Positions 1 to 5,573 of a stretch of DNA of 5,573 nucleotides are shown here, in pieces. Position 1 is the stretch's first letter; every line of letters begins with the position of its first letter. The stretch comes from Rhodospirillales bacterium (GTDB lineage Bacteria > Pseudomonadota > Alphaproteobacteria > Acetobacterales > Acetobacteraceae). Both the position numbers and the translations under genes were made by a program. The DNA lies in the NCBI GenBank assembly GCA_903644035.1, contig CAHJXG010000302.1, positions 1 through 5,573 on the forward strand, given 5' to 3'. Under the pieces are notes generated by a model. The model worked only from the letters and a program-made list of their open reading frames with translations. It did not search any database and was not told the origin of the DNA.

Positions 1-38
1 GATCTACACTCTTTCCCTACACGACGCTCTTCCGATCT
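1..38. other. Illumina TruSeq/P5 adapter (vector-type contamination)
   Basis: These 38 bases are identical, as I remember it, to the 3' end of the Illumina TruSeq universal (P5) adapter, including the core ACACGACGCTCTTCCGATCT that ends at base 38. They are library-preparation sequence left on the end of a contig and are not part of the genome. The homologous iolD reading begins directly after them. The opposite strand translates to a peptide ending GRASCRERV, a known signature of adapter read-through in protein databases. Any protein call that crosses base 39 is chimeric. Confidence 0.97.
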
Positions 39-606
39 CACCGCGGCGCCCGGCGGCTACCACCTCGAATACGGCTTCTCCTGCATGGGCTACGAGATCG
101 CAGGCGGCCTCGGCGTGAAGCTCGCGCAGCCCGAACAGGAGGTGTTCGTCATGGTCGGCGACGGCGGCTACCTGATGATGAACTCCGAGCTGCAGACCTC
201 GGTGATGCTGGGCCGCAAGCTGATCGTGACGGTGCTCGACAACGGCGGCTACGGCTGCATCGACCGCCTGCAGCGCGCCTGCGGCGGCGCGTCGTTCAAC
301 AACCTGCTGGCCGACGTGGAGGCCCGGACGGACGAGGCGCGGGTGGATTTCGCCGCCCACGCGCAAAGCCTCGGTGCGCAGGCGGAGCGGGTGGCGGGCG
401 TCCGGGAGCTGGAGGCGGCGCTCACCCGCGCCCGGGAGGCTTCCCGCACCTATGTCATCGTCATCGAGACCGACCCGGCCGCCACCACCGAGGCCGGCGG
501 CGCCTGGTGGGACGTGGCGGTGCCGGAGGTGTCCCAGCGCCCGGAGGTACAGGCGGCGTGCGCCGCCTACGTCGCGGCCCGTGAGGCGCAGGACGGCGCC
601 GCATGA
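39..606 (+). CDS. iolD: IolD, 3D-(3,5/4)-trihydroxycyclohexane-1,2-dione hydrolase, C-terminal part
   Basis: This is the C-terminal part (about 188 residues) of a thiamine-diphosphate enzyme that opens the ring of 3D-(3,5/4)-trihydroxycyclohexane-1,2-dione to give 5-deoxy-glucuronate, in cytosolic myo-inositol catabolism. The frame reads GGYHLEYGFSCMGYEIAGGLG at its start, which is typical of IolD. A ThDP/Mg-binding motif follows: GDG at bases 157-165, then about 24 residues later the paired Asp-Asn at 238-243, followed by GGYGCI. The C-terminus, with TDPAATTEAGGAWWDVAVPE, is also characteristic of the family. Full-length IolD is about 600-640 residues, so roughly the first 420-450 are missing because the contig ends here, not because the gene is broken. 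The frame stays open back through the adapter, so residues encoded before base 40 are artificial. An internal ATG at 85 is not the real start. The stop codon overlaps the iolE start (ATGA, 603-606), which implies translational coupling. Confidence 0.95.
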
Positions 607-1499
607 CCATCCGCCTCGGCACCAACCCGATCGCCTGGAGCAACGACGACCTGCCCGAACTCGGCGGCGACACCCCGCTCGAGACCTGCCTGGCGGAGGC
701 GCGGCAGGCCGGGTTCACCGGCATCGAGAAGGGTAACAAGTTCCCCTCCGACCCGGCGGCGCTGCGGGCCGTGCTGGGGCGGCATGGCCTCGAACTCGTG
801 TCCGGCTGGTACGGCGCGGCGCTGCGGCACCGCGATGTCGAGGCGGAGGTCGCGGCGATGCGCCCGCATCTCGACCTGATGCAGGCATGCGGCTGCGGCG
901 TGATGGTGTTCGCCGAAACCTCCGACACGGTGCAGGGCCGGCGCGGCGTGCCGGTCGCCGAGCGCCCGGTGATGCGCGACGAGGAGTGGCCGGCCTTCCT
1001 CGACCGGCTGGGCCGCCTCGGCGACTGGATGGCCGGGGAAGGCGTGCGGATCGCGTTCCACCACCACATGGGCACGGTGATCGAGACCGCGGCCGAGATC
1101 GACCGCCTGCTGTCCGGCACGCCTGACAGCGTCGGGCTGCTGCTGGACACCGGGCACCTCGCCTTCGCGGGCGAGGACCCCGCCGCCGTCGCCCGCCGCT
1201 GGGCGCACCGCGTCAACCACGTCCATGCCAAGGACGTGCGCCCGGACGTGCTGGCCCGGGCGTTGCGGGGGCGGTGGAGCTTCCTCGATGCCGTGGTGGC
1301 GGGCGTCTACACGGTGCCGGGCGACGGCCAGGTGGATTTCACGGCGGCGCTGCGCCCGCTGGCCGAGGCCGGCTATGCCGGATGGCTGATCGTCGAGGCC
1401 GAGCAGGACCCGGCCCGGGCGCACCCGCTCACCTATGCCCGGGCCGGCCACGCGCACCTGCGCGCGGCGGCCGATGCGGCCGGGTTCGCCGTGGGCTGA
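603..1499 (+). CDS. iolE: IolE, inosose (2-keto-myo-inositol) dehydratase
   Basis: The 298-residue product fits the family length (about 300) and is a complete IolE. It dehydrates 2-keto-myo-inositol (scyllo-inosose) to 3D-(3,5/4)-trihydroxycyclohexane-1,2-dione, the substrate of the IolD encoded just upstream. It belongs to the xylose-isomerase-like/AP-endonuclease-2 TIM-barrel superfamily. Visible family motifs are N-terminal TNPIAWSNDD (7-16), HHHMGTVIET (153-162), LLDTGH (180-185), HVHAKD (206-211), YTVPGDGQVDF (236-246) and WLIVEAEQDPARAHP (261-275). The acidic and His residues in the last blocks (Asp182, His208, Glu265 region) are where this superfamily binds its divalent metal, by family inference. 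The start is set by the ATGA overlap with iolD and by an AGGA Shine-Dalgarno at 590-593, 9 bases upstream. It is clearly in one operon with iolD. A candidate terminator begins right after the stop. No frameshift or missing motif is seen. Confidence 0.96.
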   Translation: MTIRLGTNPIAWSNDDLPELGGDTPLETCLAEARQAGFTGIEKGNKFPSDPAALRAVLGRHGLELVSGWYGAALRHRDVEAEVAAMRPHLDLMQACGCGVMVFAETSDTVQGRRGVPVAERPVMRDEEWPAFLDRLGRLGDWMAGEGVRIAFHHHMGTVIETAAEIDRLLSGTPDSVGLLLDTGHLAFAGEDPAAVARRWAHRVNHVHAKDVRPDVLARALRGRWSFLDAVVAGVYTVPGDGQVDFTAALRPLAEAGYAGWLIVEAEQDPARAHPLTYARAGHAHLRAAADAAGFAVG

Positions 1500-1529
1500 A
1501 ACACGGTCCCCCCTGCGTCGGACCGTGTT
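1500..1529. terminator. Candidate bidirectional terminator between convergent genes
   Basis: A perfect 10-bp inverted repeat, AACACGGTCC (1500-1509) and GGACCGTGTT (1520-1529), encloses a 10-base loop. It starts immediately after the iolE stop codon and lies 24 bases before the end of the convergent monooxygenase gene. Position and symmetry suit a terminator serving both strands. Neither side has a proper T-tract: the plus strand continues into GCGACGGG, and the minus strand reads only GTGTTT before turning GC-rich. It may therefore be a weak or Rho-assisted terminator, or a 3'-end-protecting hairpin. A regulator-binding palindrome is less likely at a convergent 3' junction. Confidence 0.55.
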
Positions 1530-1553
1530 GCGACGGGCTGCGCCGATCGTCCT

Positions 1554-3350
1554 CTAACGCTTGTGATGCACCGGCCCCTGCCCGACCACCGGCGTCGGGA
1601 TGCCCTCCAGCCGCGCCTTGAGCTGCAGGGCCAGATACAGCGAGTAGTGCCGCGACTGGTGCAGGTTGCCGCCGTGGAACCACAGGCCGGGCTGCGCCGT
1701 CGGCTTCCACATGTTGCGCAGCTCGCCCTCCCAAGGCCCCGGGTCCTTGGTGGTGCCGGACCCCAGGCCCCAGCACTTGCCGACCCGGTCCGCCACCTCC
1801 TGCGAGACGAGCTTCGCCACCCAGCCGTTCATCGAGCCGTAGCCGGTGGCATAGACGATCAGGTCCGCCGGCAGCTCGCTGCCGTCACCCAGCCGGACGC
1901 CGCCCTCGGTGATCTCCGCCACGTCCACGCCGCTCCGCAGCTTGATGCGCCCGTCCGCCACCATCTCCGACGCGCCCACGTCGATGTAGTAGCCGGAGCC
2001 GCGGCGCAGATACTTCATGAACAGGCCGGAGCCGTCGTCGCCCCAGTCCAGCATGAACCCGGCCTTTTCCAGCGCCGCATAGAGCGGCGCGTCCTGCTCG
2101 GCGATCTCCCGGTAAAGCGGGATCTGGGATTCGTGCATGATGCGGTACGGGGTGGAGGCGAAGGTCATGTCCGCCTTGTCCGTCGTCATGCCGGCCGCCA
2201 CGGCCTCCTCGGAGTACAGCTTGCCCAGGCCGAGCTTCATCAGCGTGTCGGACTTCGCGATGTGGGTGGAGGACCGCTGCACCATCGTGACGTCGGCGCC
2301 GTTCTCCCACAGGTCGGCGCAGATGTCGTGGGCGGAGTTGTTGGAGCCGATCACCACGCACCGCTTGCCCGCCCACTCCGTGCCGCCCGGGTGGCGGCTG
2401 CTGTGGTGCTGCGTGCCCCCGAAGCGGTCCATGCCGGGATAGTCCGGCAGGTTGGGAAAGCCGGACACGCCGGTCGCCATCACCAGGTGCTTGGGGCGCA
2501 GCGTGACCGGCTGGCCGTCGCGGACGACCTCGACGGTCCACTCCGCGGCGGCCTCGTCGTAGCGCGCGCTGCTGGCCTCGGTGCGCGTCCAGTAGTTCAG
2601 GTCCATGACCTTGGTGTACATCTCAAGCCAGTCGCCGATCTTGTCCTTGGGCGAGAACACCGGCCAATGGTCGGGGAACGGCAGATAGGGCAGGTGGTCG
2701 TACCAGACCGGGTCGTGCAGGCACAGCGACTTGTAGCGGTTGCGCCAGGCGTCGCCGGGCCGGTCGTTCTTGTCGATGACGATGGCCGGCACGCCGAGCC
2801 GCCGGAGGCGCGCGCCCAGGCCGATGCCGCCCTGCCCGCCGCCGACCACCAGCACATAGGGCTGGACCGTGGTGCCCAGCTCGGCCGCCTCCTTCGCCCG
2901 GCGCTCCGCCCAGCTTTGGCGGCCCGGCGTGCTGCCGTGCTCGGCGCCCATCTCCCGGGTGGAACCCCGGCGCTCCTCATGGCCCTTCAGCTCGGTGATC
3001 GCGGTCAGCAGCGTCCAGCACTTGCCGTCCTTCAGCCGCAGGTGCCCGTGCCCGCGGGCCGTCTCCGTCTCGAAGCCGATCCACGCCTCGATCACGCCGT
3101 CGGCGCCGCTCGCCTCCCCGTCCACCGTCCAGCGGCCCGGCCGGGTGCGCGGCAGCGACTCCCGCAGCATGGCGGCGATGGCGTCCCGCCCCTCGAAGGT
3201 CACGATGTTCCAGCTGAACGCCACGAGGTCCCGCCAGAAGCAGGTCTCGGCGAATTGCCCGGCGGCCTCCTCGGCGTCGCCCCGCGTCAGGGCGTCGGCA
3301 AAGCCGGAAAGCCAGAGCGCCGCCTTCTGCGACGCCGATTGGTCGAGCAT
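1554..3350 (-). CDS. FAD/NAD(P)H-dependent monooxygenase (FMO/Baeyer-Villiger type) with N-terminal NTF2/SnoaL-like domain
   Basis: The product is 598 residues from the chosen start. Residues about 5-120 look like an NTF2/SnoaL-fold domain (helical ADALTRGDAEEAAGQFAET, then FEGRDAIAAML and WIGFETE). A charged linker follows (about 121-163). The rest is a class-B flavin monooxygenase core. It has an FAD Rossmann motif VLVVGGGQGGIGLGARL (166-182) with DKNDRPGDAWRNRY after it, a second nucleotide-binding motif VVIGSNNSAHD (332-342) expected to hold NADPH, and a late YATGYG (500-505). Between the Rossmann motifs lies FGGTQHHSSRH (310-320), which fits the FxGxxxHxxx fingerprint of this class but ends in His where Baeyer-Villiger enzymes have Trp. 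It probably oxygenates a small organic substrate in the cytosol, which the sequence does not identify. The ATG at 3365 is in frame, but GGAGG at 3359-3363 sits 8 bases before the ATG at 3350, so I prefer 3350. No functional link to the flanking sugar genes is evident. Confidence 0.9.
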   Translation of the reverse strand: MLDQSASQKAALWLSGFADALTRGDAEEAAGQFAETCFWRDLVAFSWNIVTFEGRDAIAAMLRESLPRTRPGRWTVDGEASGADGVIEAWIGFETETARGHGHLRLKDGKCWTLLTAITELKGHEERRGSTREMGAEHGSTPGRQSWAERRAKEAAELGTTVQPYVLVVGGGQGGIGLGARLRRLGVPAIVIDKNDRPGDAWRNRYKSLCLHDPVWYDHLPYLPFPDHWPVFSPKDKIGDWLEMYTKVMDLNYWTRTEASSARYDEAAAEWTVEVVRDGQPVTLRPKHLVMATGVSGFPNLPDYPGMDRFGGTQHHSSRHPGGTEWAGKRCVVIGSNNSAHDICADLWENGADVTMVQRSSTHIAKSDTLMKLGLGKLYSEEAVAAGMTTDKADMTFASTPYRIMHESQIPLYREIAEQDAPLYAALEKAGFMLDWGDDGSGLFMKYLRRGSGYYIDVGASEMVADGRIKLRSGVDVAEITEGGVRLGDGSELPADLIVYATGYGSMNGWVAKLVSQEVADRVGKCWGLGSGTTKDPGPWEGELRNMWKPTAQPGLWFHGGNLHQSRHYSLYLALQLKARLEGIPTPVVGQGPVHHKR

Positions 3351-3358
3351 GCCTGCAT

Positions 3359-3363
3359 CCTCC
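3359..3363 (-). promoter_or_regulatory. Shine-Dalgarno that decides the monooxygenase start
   Basis: Read on the minus strand this is GGAGG, followed by 8 bases and then the ATG at 3350-3348. The alternative in-frame ATG at 3365-3363 partly overlaps this GGAGG and has no purine-rich ribosome site of its own upstream (the sequence there is ACAAGAACGCGA). This favours the 598-residue product over the 603-residue one. Confidence 0.65.
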
Positions 3364-3386
3364 ATTCGCGTTCTTGTTGCCCGCAG

Positions 3387-3414
3387 GCTATCGAGGGCAC
3401 CGTTCGCCCGTCAA
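3387..3414 (-). promoter_or_regulatory. Candidate sigma-70 type promoter for the monooxygenase gene
   Basis: On the minus strand TTGACG (3414-3409) and GATAGC (3392-3387) are separated by 16 bases. The first box matches the -35 consensus at five of six positions; the second matches the -10 consensus at only three of six. Transcription would start near 3380 and leave a leader of about 30 bases before the ATG at 3350. The -35 box lies two bases from the Shine-Dalgarno of the divergent SDR gene, so the two 5' regions are very tightly packed. I found no comparably good promoter on the plus strand in this 79-base gap. Confidence 0.35.
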
Positions 3415-3429
3415 CGAAGGATCGTCCCC

Positions 3430-4179
3430 ATGGCAGCAGTTTACCCAGACCTGGCCGGCAAGGCCGTGCTCGTCACCGGCGGCGCGTCCGGCATCGGCGA
3501 GGCCATCGTCCGTCGCTTCGCCGCCCAGGGATCGCAGGTCGGCTTCCTCGACATCAAGGACGCGGAGGGCCGCGCCCTGGCCGAGGAACTCGGTCCGACC
3601 GTGCGCTACGCCCGCGCCGACCTCACCGATATCGCAGCGCTCCGCGCCGCCATCGCCACGCTGCGCGACGCGATGGGGCCGATCACCGTGCTGGTGAACA
3701 ACGCCGCCCATGACGAGCGGCACCGCACGGAGGACGTGACGCCCGAGTACTGGGACAACCGCGTCGCCGTGAACCTGCGCCACCAGTTCTTCGCGGCGCA
3801 AGCCGTGCTGCCCGACATGAAGGCGGCCGGCGGCGGCGCCATCGTCAACTTCGGCTCCGTGTCGTGGATGATCGGCCAGGGCGGCATGGCGGCGTACACC
3901 GCCTGCAAGAGCGCCGTGCTCGGCCTCACCCGGTCGCTTGCCCGGGACTTCGGGCCGGACAACGTCCGGGTCAACGCCATCGCCCCCGGCTGGATCATGA
4001 CGCGGCGGCAGAAGGAGCTGTGGCTGAACCCGGAGGGCGAGCAGGAGCTGATGCAGCGCCAATGCCTCAAGCGCCAGCTCCAGCCGGACGAGATCGCCCG
4101 CGTGACGCTGTTCCTCGCGTCGGAGGAGGCGTCGGCCTGCACGAACCAGCACTACGTGGTGGACGGCGGCTGGGTCTGA
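3430..4179 (+). CDS. SDR-family NAD-dependent aldose 1-dehydrogenase, D-xylose dehydrogenase (XylB)-like
   Basis: This is a 249-residue classical short-chain dehydrogenase. It has the cofactor motif TGGASGIG (16-23), Asp41 at the end of strand 2 (which favours NAD over NADP), Asp64, NNAA (90-93, a variant of NNAG), and a catalytic set Asn115, Ser143, Tyr156 and Lys160 (YTACK). Compared from memory with Caulobacter crescentus D-xylose dehydrogenase, several non-generic blocks agree: YPDLAGK near the start, DERHRTEDVTPEYWD (95-109), VNLRH (114-118), NFGSVSW (140-146), PEGEQELMQRQCLK (201-214) and LFLASEEASACT (227-238). The likely reaction is oxidation of an aldopyranose to its lactone, but related enzymes act on arabinose, galactose or fucose, so the sugar is open. 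The start is supported by GAAGGA (3416-3421), 8 bases upstream; the frame is open much further upstream without coding meaning. It heads a probable operon with the sugar-transporter genes downstream. Confidence 0.88.
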   Translation: MAAVYPDLAGKAVLVTGGASGIGEAIVRRFAAQGSQVGFLDIKDAEGRALAEELGPTVRYARADLTDIAALRAAIATLRDAMGPITVLVNNAAHDERHRTEDVTPEYWDNRVAVNLRHQFFAAQAVLPDMKAAGGGAIVNFGSVSWMIGQGGMAAYTACKSAVLGLTRSLARDFGPDNVRVNAIAPGWIMTRRQKELWLNPEGEQELMQRQCLKRQLQPDEIARVTLFLASEEASACTNQHYVVDGGWV

Positions 4180-4189
4180 CCCTGGATCA

Positions 4190-4207
4190 GATGGGGGCCT
4201 TCCCATC
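4190..4207 (+). other. Small stem-loop in the SDR to binding-protein spacer
   Basis: GATGGG (4190-4195) can pair with CCCATC (4202-4207) around a 6-base loop. It lies just after the SDR stop and before an AAGGAA purine stretch, within the 95-base gap ahead of the binding-protein gene. Hairpins in such gaps often stabilise the abundant binding-protein transcript or act as partial terminators. There is no T-tract, so an intrinsic terminator is unlikely. With six base pairs it could be chance in GC-rich DNA. A weaker 4-bp GGGG/CCCC stem follows at 4237-4250. I see nothing else in this spacer apart from the ribosome sites. Confidence 0.3.
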
Positions 4208-4263
4208 CCCGAAGGAATATTGCTAGATGCACCGCAGGGGCGAAGACCCCAGGGAACGTTCGC

Positions 4264-4267
4264 GGAG
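4264..4267 (+). promoter_or_regulatory. Shine-Dalgarno favouring the Tat-signal start of the binding protein
   Basis: GGAG lies 7 bases before the ATG at 4275, which opens a protein beginning MNRRQF, a compact Tat signal. A competing in-frame ATG at 4227 has its own AAGGAA (4212-4217), 9 bases upstream, and would add 16 mostly charged residues before the signal. I prefer 4275 because the twin-arginine pair then sits at residues 3-4, as is usual for this family, but the longer form cannot be excluded. Confidence 0.5.
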
Positions 4268-4274
4268 ACCATTG

Positions 4275-5243
4275 ATGAACCGTCGCCAGTTCAATGCCAG
4301 CATCGCCGGGGCCGGCCTGGCCGCCGCCCTCGCCGCCGGGGCGCGCCCGGCGTCGGCGCAGCAGAAGAAGCTGCTCGCCTTCGTGGTCAACGTGTCCGCG
4401 GACTTCTGGACCATCGCGCGCCGGGGCATCGAGAAGGCGAACAAGGAGCATCCCGAGTACGAGATGCAGATGATCATCCCCGGCCAGGCCAGCGCCGCCG
4501 AGCAGCGCCGCATCCTGGACGAGCTGATTGCCCGCCAGGCCGCCGGCATCGCCATCTCCGCCATCAACCCGGCCAGCTCCACCGACGCGCTGAACCGCGC
4601 GGCGTCGCAGGCGCTGCTGTTCACCACGGACAGCGACGCGCCGGCCAGCAACCGGTTGGTCTACATCGGCACGGACAACATCGACGCCGGCCGGGTGGCG
4701 GGCGCGCAGATGAAGAAGGCCCTGCCCAAGGGCGGCAAGGCCATGCTGTTCGTCGGCACCATGGACGCTGACAACGCCCGCGAGCGGGTGCAGGGCATCC
4801 GCGAGGCGCTCCAGGGCGGCAACATCGAGATCATCGACGTCCGCACCGACGACAGCGACTTCGCCCGCGCCAAGCGCAACGCGGAGGACACGCTGTCCCG
4901 CTACGCCGACCTCGGCCTGATGGTGGGCCTGTGGGCCTACAACACGCCGCAGATCTACCAGGCGGTGAAGCAGGCCGGGCGCGAGAAGACCGTGCAGGTC
5001 GTGGGCTTCGACGAGGACGCGCTGACGCTGCGCGGCATCGCCGACGGGACCATCCACTCCACCGTGGTGCAGCAGCCGTTCGAGTTCGGCTACCAGTGCA
5101 TGAAGGGCATGGTCCGCACCCTCGGCGGCGACAAGTCCTGGATCCCCGCCAACAAGCAGATCATCGTGCCGACCCGCGTCATCGACAGCAGCAACGTGGC
5201 GGACTTCCAGGGCTTCATGAAGCAGATCCTGCGCCCGAGCTGA
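4275..5243 (+). CDS. Periplasmic sugar-binding protein of a CUT2 (ribose/xylose-type) ABC transporter, Tat-exported
   Basis: The 322-residue product is a Peripla_BP_4/RbsB-like binding protein that would capture a sugar or polyol in the periplasm and deliver it to the ABC permease. The N-terminus has a twin-arginine signal: RRQF at 3-6, a hydrophobic Ala/Gly stretch at about 8-23, and an ASA site with predicted cleavage after Ala28. There is no lipobox cysteine, so it is soluble. The two-lobed fold is indicated by FVVNVSADFWTIARRGIEKA (36-55), the lobe-1 strand ending AISAINPASS (93-102), TDSDAP (118-123), YIGTDN (130-135), the ligand-side segment DNARERVQG (166-174), WAYNTP (220-225) and GFDEDAL (244-250). 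Asp, Asn and Arg residues in these loops usually hold sugar hydroxyls in this family. The length is normal. It lies 95 bases after the SDR and 4 bases before the ATPase, so it is almost certainly co-transcribed with the latter. The ligand cannot be read from the sequence; xylose-like sugars or inositol are candidates by context. Confidence 0.9.
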   Translation: MNRRQFNASIAGAGLAAALAAGARPASAQQKKLLAFVVNVSADFWTIARRGIEKANKEHPEYEMQMIIPGQASAAEQRRILDELIARQAAGIAISAINPASSTDALNRAASQALLFTTDSDAPASNRLVYIGTDNIDAGRVAGAQMKKALPKGGKAMLFVGTMDADNARERVQGIREALQGGNIEIIDVRTDDSDFARAKRNAEDTLSRYADLGLMVGLWAYNTPQIYQAVKQAGREKTVQVVGFDEDALTLRGIADGTIHSTVVQQPFEFGYQCMKGMVRTLGGDKSWIPANKQIIVPTRVIDSSNVADFQGFMKQILRPS

Positions 5244-5247
5244 CGGA

Positions 5248-5573
5248 GTGGCCGCTCCGCTCCTGGAACTTGACGGCATCAGCAAGAGCTACCCGGGCGT
5301 CAAGGCGCTGGACGGCGTTTCGCTCCGGCTCGGCCGGGGCGAGGTGCTCGGGCTGATCGGCGAGAACGGCGCCGGCAAGAGCACGCTGATGCGCGTGCTG
5401 GGCGGCGTCGTGCGGCCGGACGCCGGGCGCATCGCCCTGGGCGGGCGCGACCGCACGCACCTGACGGTGGCCGACGCGCAGGCGGAGGGCGTCGCCTTCG
5501 TGCACCAGGAGCTGTCGATGTTCGACAACCTGGACGCCGCCGCCAACGTGCTGATCGGGCGGGAAAGCCTGCG
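5248..5573 (+). CDS. Sugar ABC transporter ATP-binding protein (RbsA/MglA/XylG-type), N-terminal part
   Basis: These are the first 108 codons of a CUT2 transporter ATPase, cut by the window end. The start reads LLELDGISKSYPGVKALDGV (5-24), the usual opening of RbsA/XylG proteins. It then has the Walker A motif GENGAGKST (38-46) and the Q-loop region FVHQELSMFDNL (84-95, Gln87), followed by AANVLIGRE, where the family normally has AENIFLGRE. Full-length members are about 500 residues with two ATPase domains, so most of the gene, including Walker B and the second domain, lies outside the window. The start is a GTG 4 bases after the binding-protein stop. No ATG is available near the conserved beginning, and the GGAG before it (5245-5248) overlaps the GTG, so translation probably relies on coupling to the upstream gene. 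It would energise uptake of the sugar caught by the preceding binding protein. A membrane permease gene is expected nearby. Confidence 0.93.
   Translation, partial: MAAPLLELDGISKSYPGVKALDGVSLRLGRGEVLGLIGENGAGKSTLMRVLGGVVRPDAGRIALGGRDRTHLTVADAQAEGVAFVHQELSMFDNLDAAANVLIGRESL

Noticed and set aside
4..366. Minus-strand frame of 120 residues ending in EIGRASCRERV
   Set aside because: It is antisense to iolD, and its last residues are translated from the Illumina adapter. This is a known contamination artefact.
2869..3429. Upstream in-frame extension of the SDR reading frame into the monooxygenase region
   Set aside because: The homology to XylB-like SDRs starts at the ATG at 3430, which has a good Shine-Dalgarno. 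The upstream part overlaps the opposite-strand gene and looks non-coding.
1563..3713. A 716-residue open frame on the plus strand running antisense across the monooxygenase gene
   Set aside because: It is rich in His, Arg, Pro and Val and shows no domain motif, and the opposite strand carries a clear flavoprotein with all expected motifs. Long antisense frames are expected in DNA with GC-rich third positions.
4254..4261. GAACGTTC palindrome just upstream of the binding-protein start, resembling the centre of a LacI-family operator
   Set aside because: The symmetry does not extend beyond 8 bases (flanking G4253/G4262 mismatch) and no regulator gene is in view, so it is too weak to call.
3388..4272. 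Minus-strand frame of 294 residues opposite the SDR
   Set aside because: There is no recognisable motif; the plus strand encodes a full SDR catalytic set.
4152..5285. Minus-strand frame of 377 residues opposite the binding protein
   Set aside because: It is a low-complexity Val/Ala/His/Leu-rich shadow of the plus-strand gene, which has a signal peptide and complete family motifs.

Overview
The window looks like the left end of a draft-assembly contig from a high-GC proteobacterium. Bases 1-38 are not genomic: they match the 3' end of the Illumina TruSeq/P5 adapter, so the biology starts at base 39. GC is roughly 70% by eye, third positions are almost all G or C, and the gene families (IolD/IolE, a Caulobacter XylB-like SDR, a Tat-exported sugar-binding protein) point to Alphaproteobacteria. 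An Acetobacteraceae- or Azospirillum-like organism is a plausible guess, but no taxonomic marker is present.

Left block (39-1499, + strand): the C-terminal third of iolD (trihydroxycyclohexanedione hydrolase) overlaps by 4 bases (ATGA) a complete iolE (inosose dehydratase). These are consecutive steps of myo-inositol catabolism, in reverse gene order: IolE makes the dione that IolD hydrolyses. A perfect 10-bp inverted repeat immediately after the iolE stop is a candidate terminator shared with the convergent gene.

Middle (1554-3350, - strand): one large gene for a flavoprotein monooxygenase of the FMO/Baeyer-Villiger type, carrying an N-terminal NTF2/SnoaL-like domain. It lies between two sugar-related blocks with no obvious pathway link to either. 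It is transcribed divergently from the right block across a 79-bp gap that holds a candidate promoter for it.

Right block (3430-5573, + strand): an NAD-type SDR closely resembling Caulobacter D-xylose dehydrogenase, then a Tat-exported periplasmic sugar-binding protein, then, after 4 bases, the start of a ribose/xylose-type (CUT2) ABC transporter ATPase, cut by the window end. This reads as an aldose or polyol uptake-and-oxidation operon. Because it sits beside iol genes, inositol or an inositol-related sugar is a reasonable candidate substrate alongside xylose, arabinose, galactose or fucose.

I see no CRISPR array, tRNA, rRNA, insertion sequence or phage gene. All intergenic gaps are under 100 bases. 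I did not find a previously undescribed system. The items most worth attention are the adapter contamination, the domain fusion and motif variant in the monooxygenase, and the unknown substrate of the right-hand operon.
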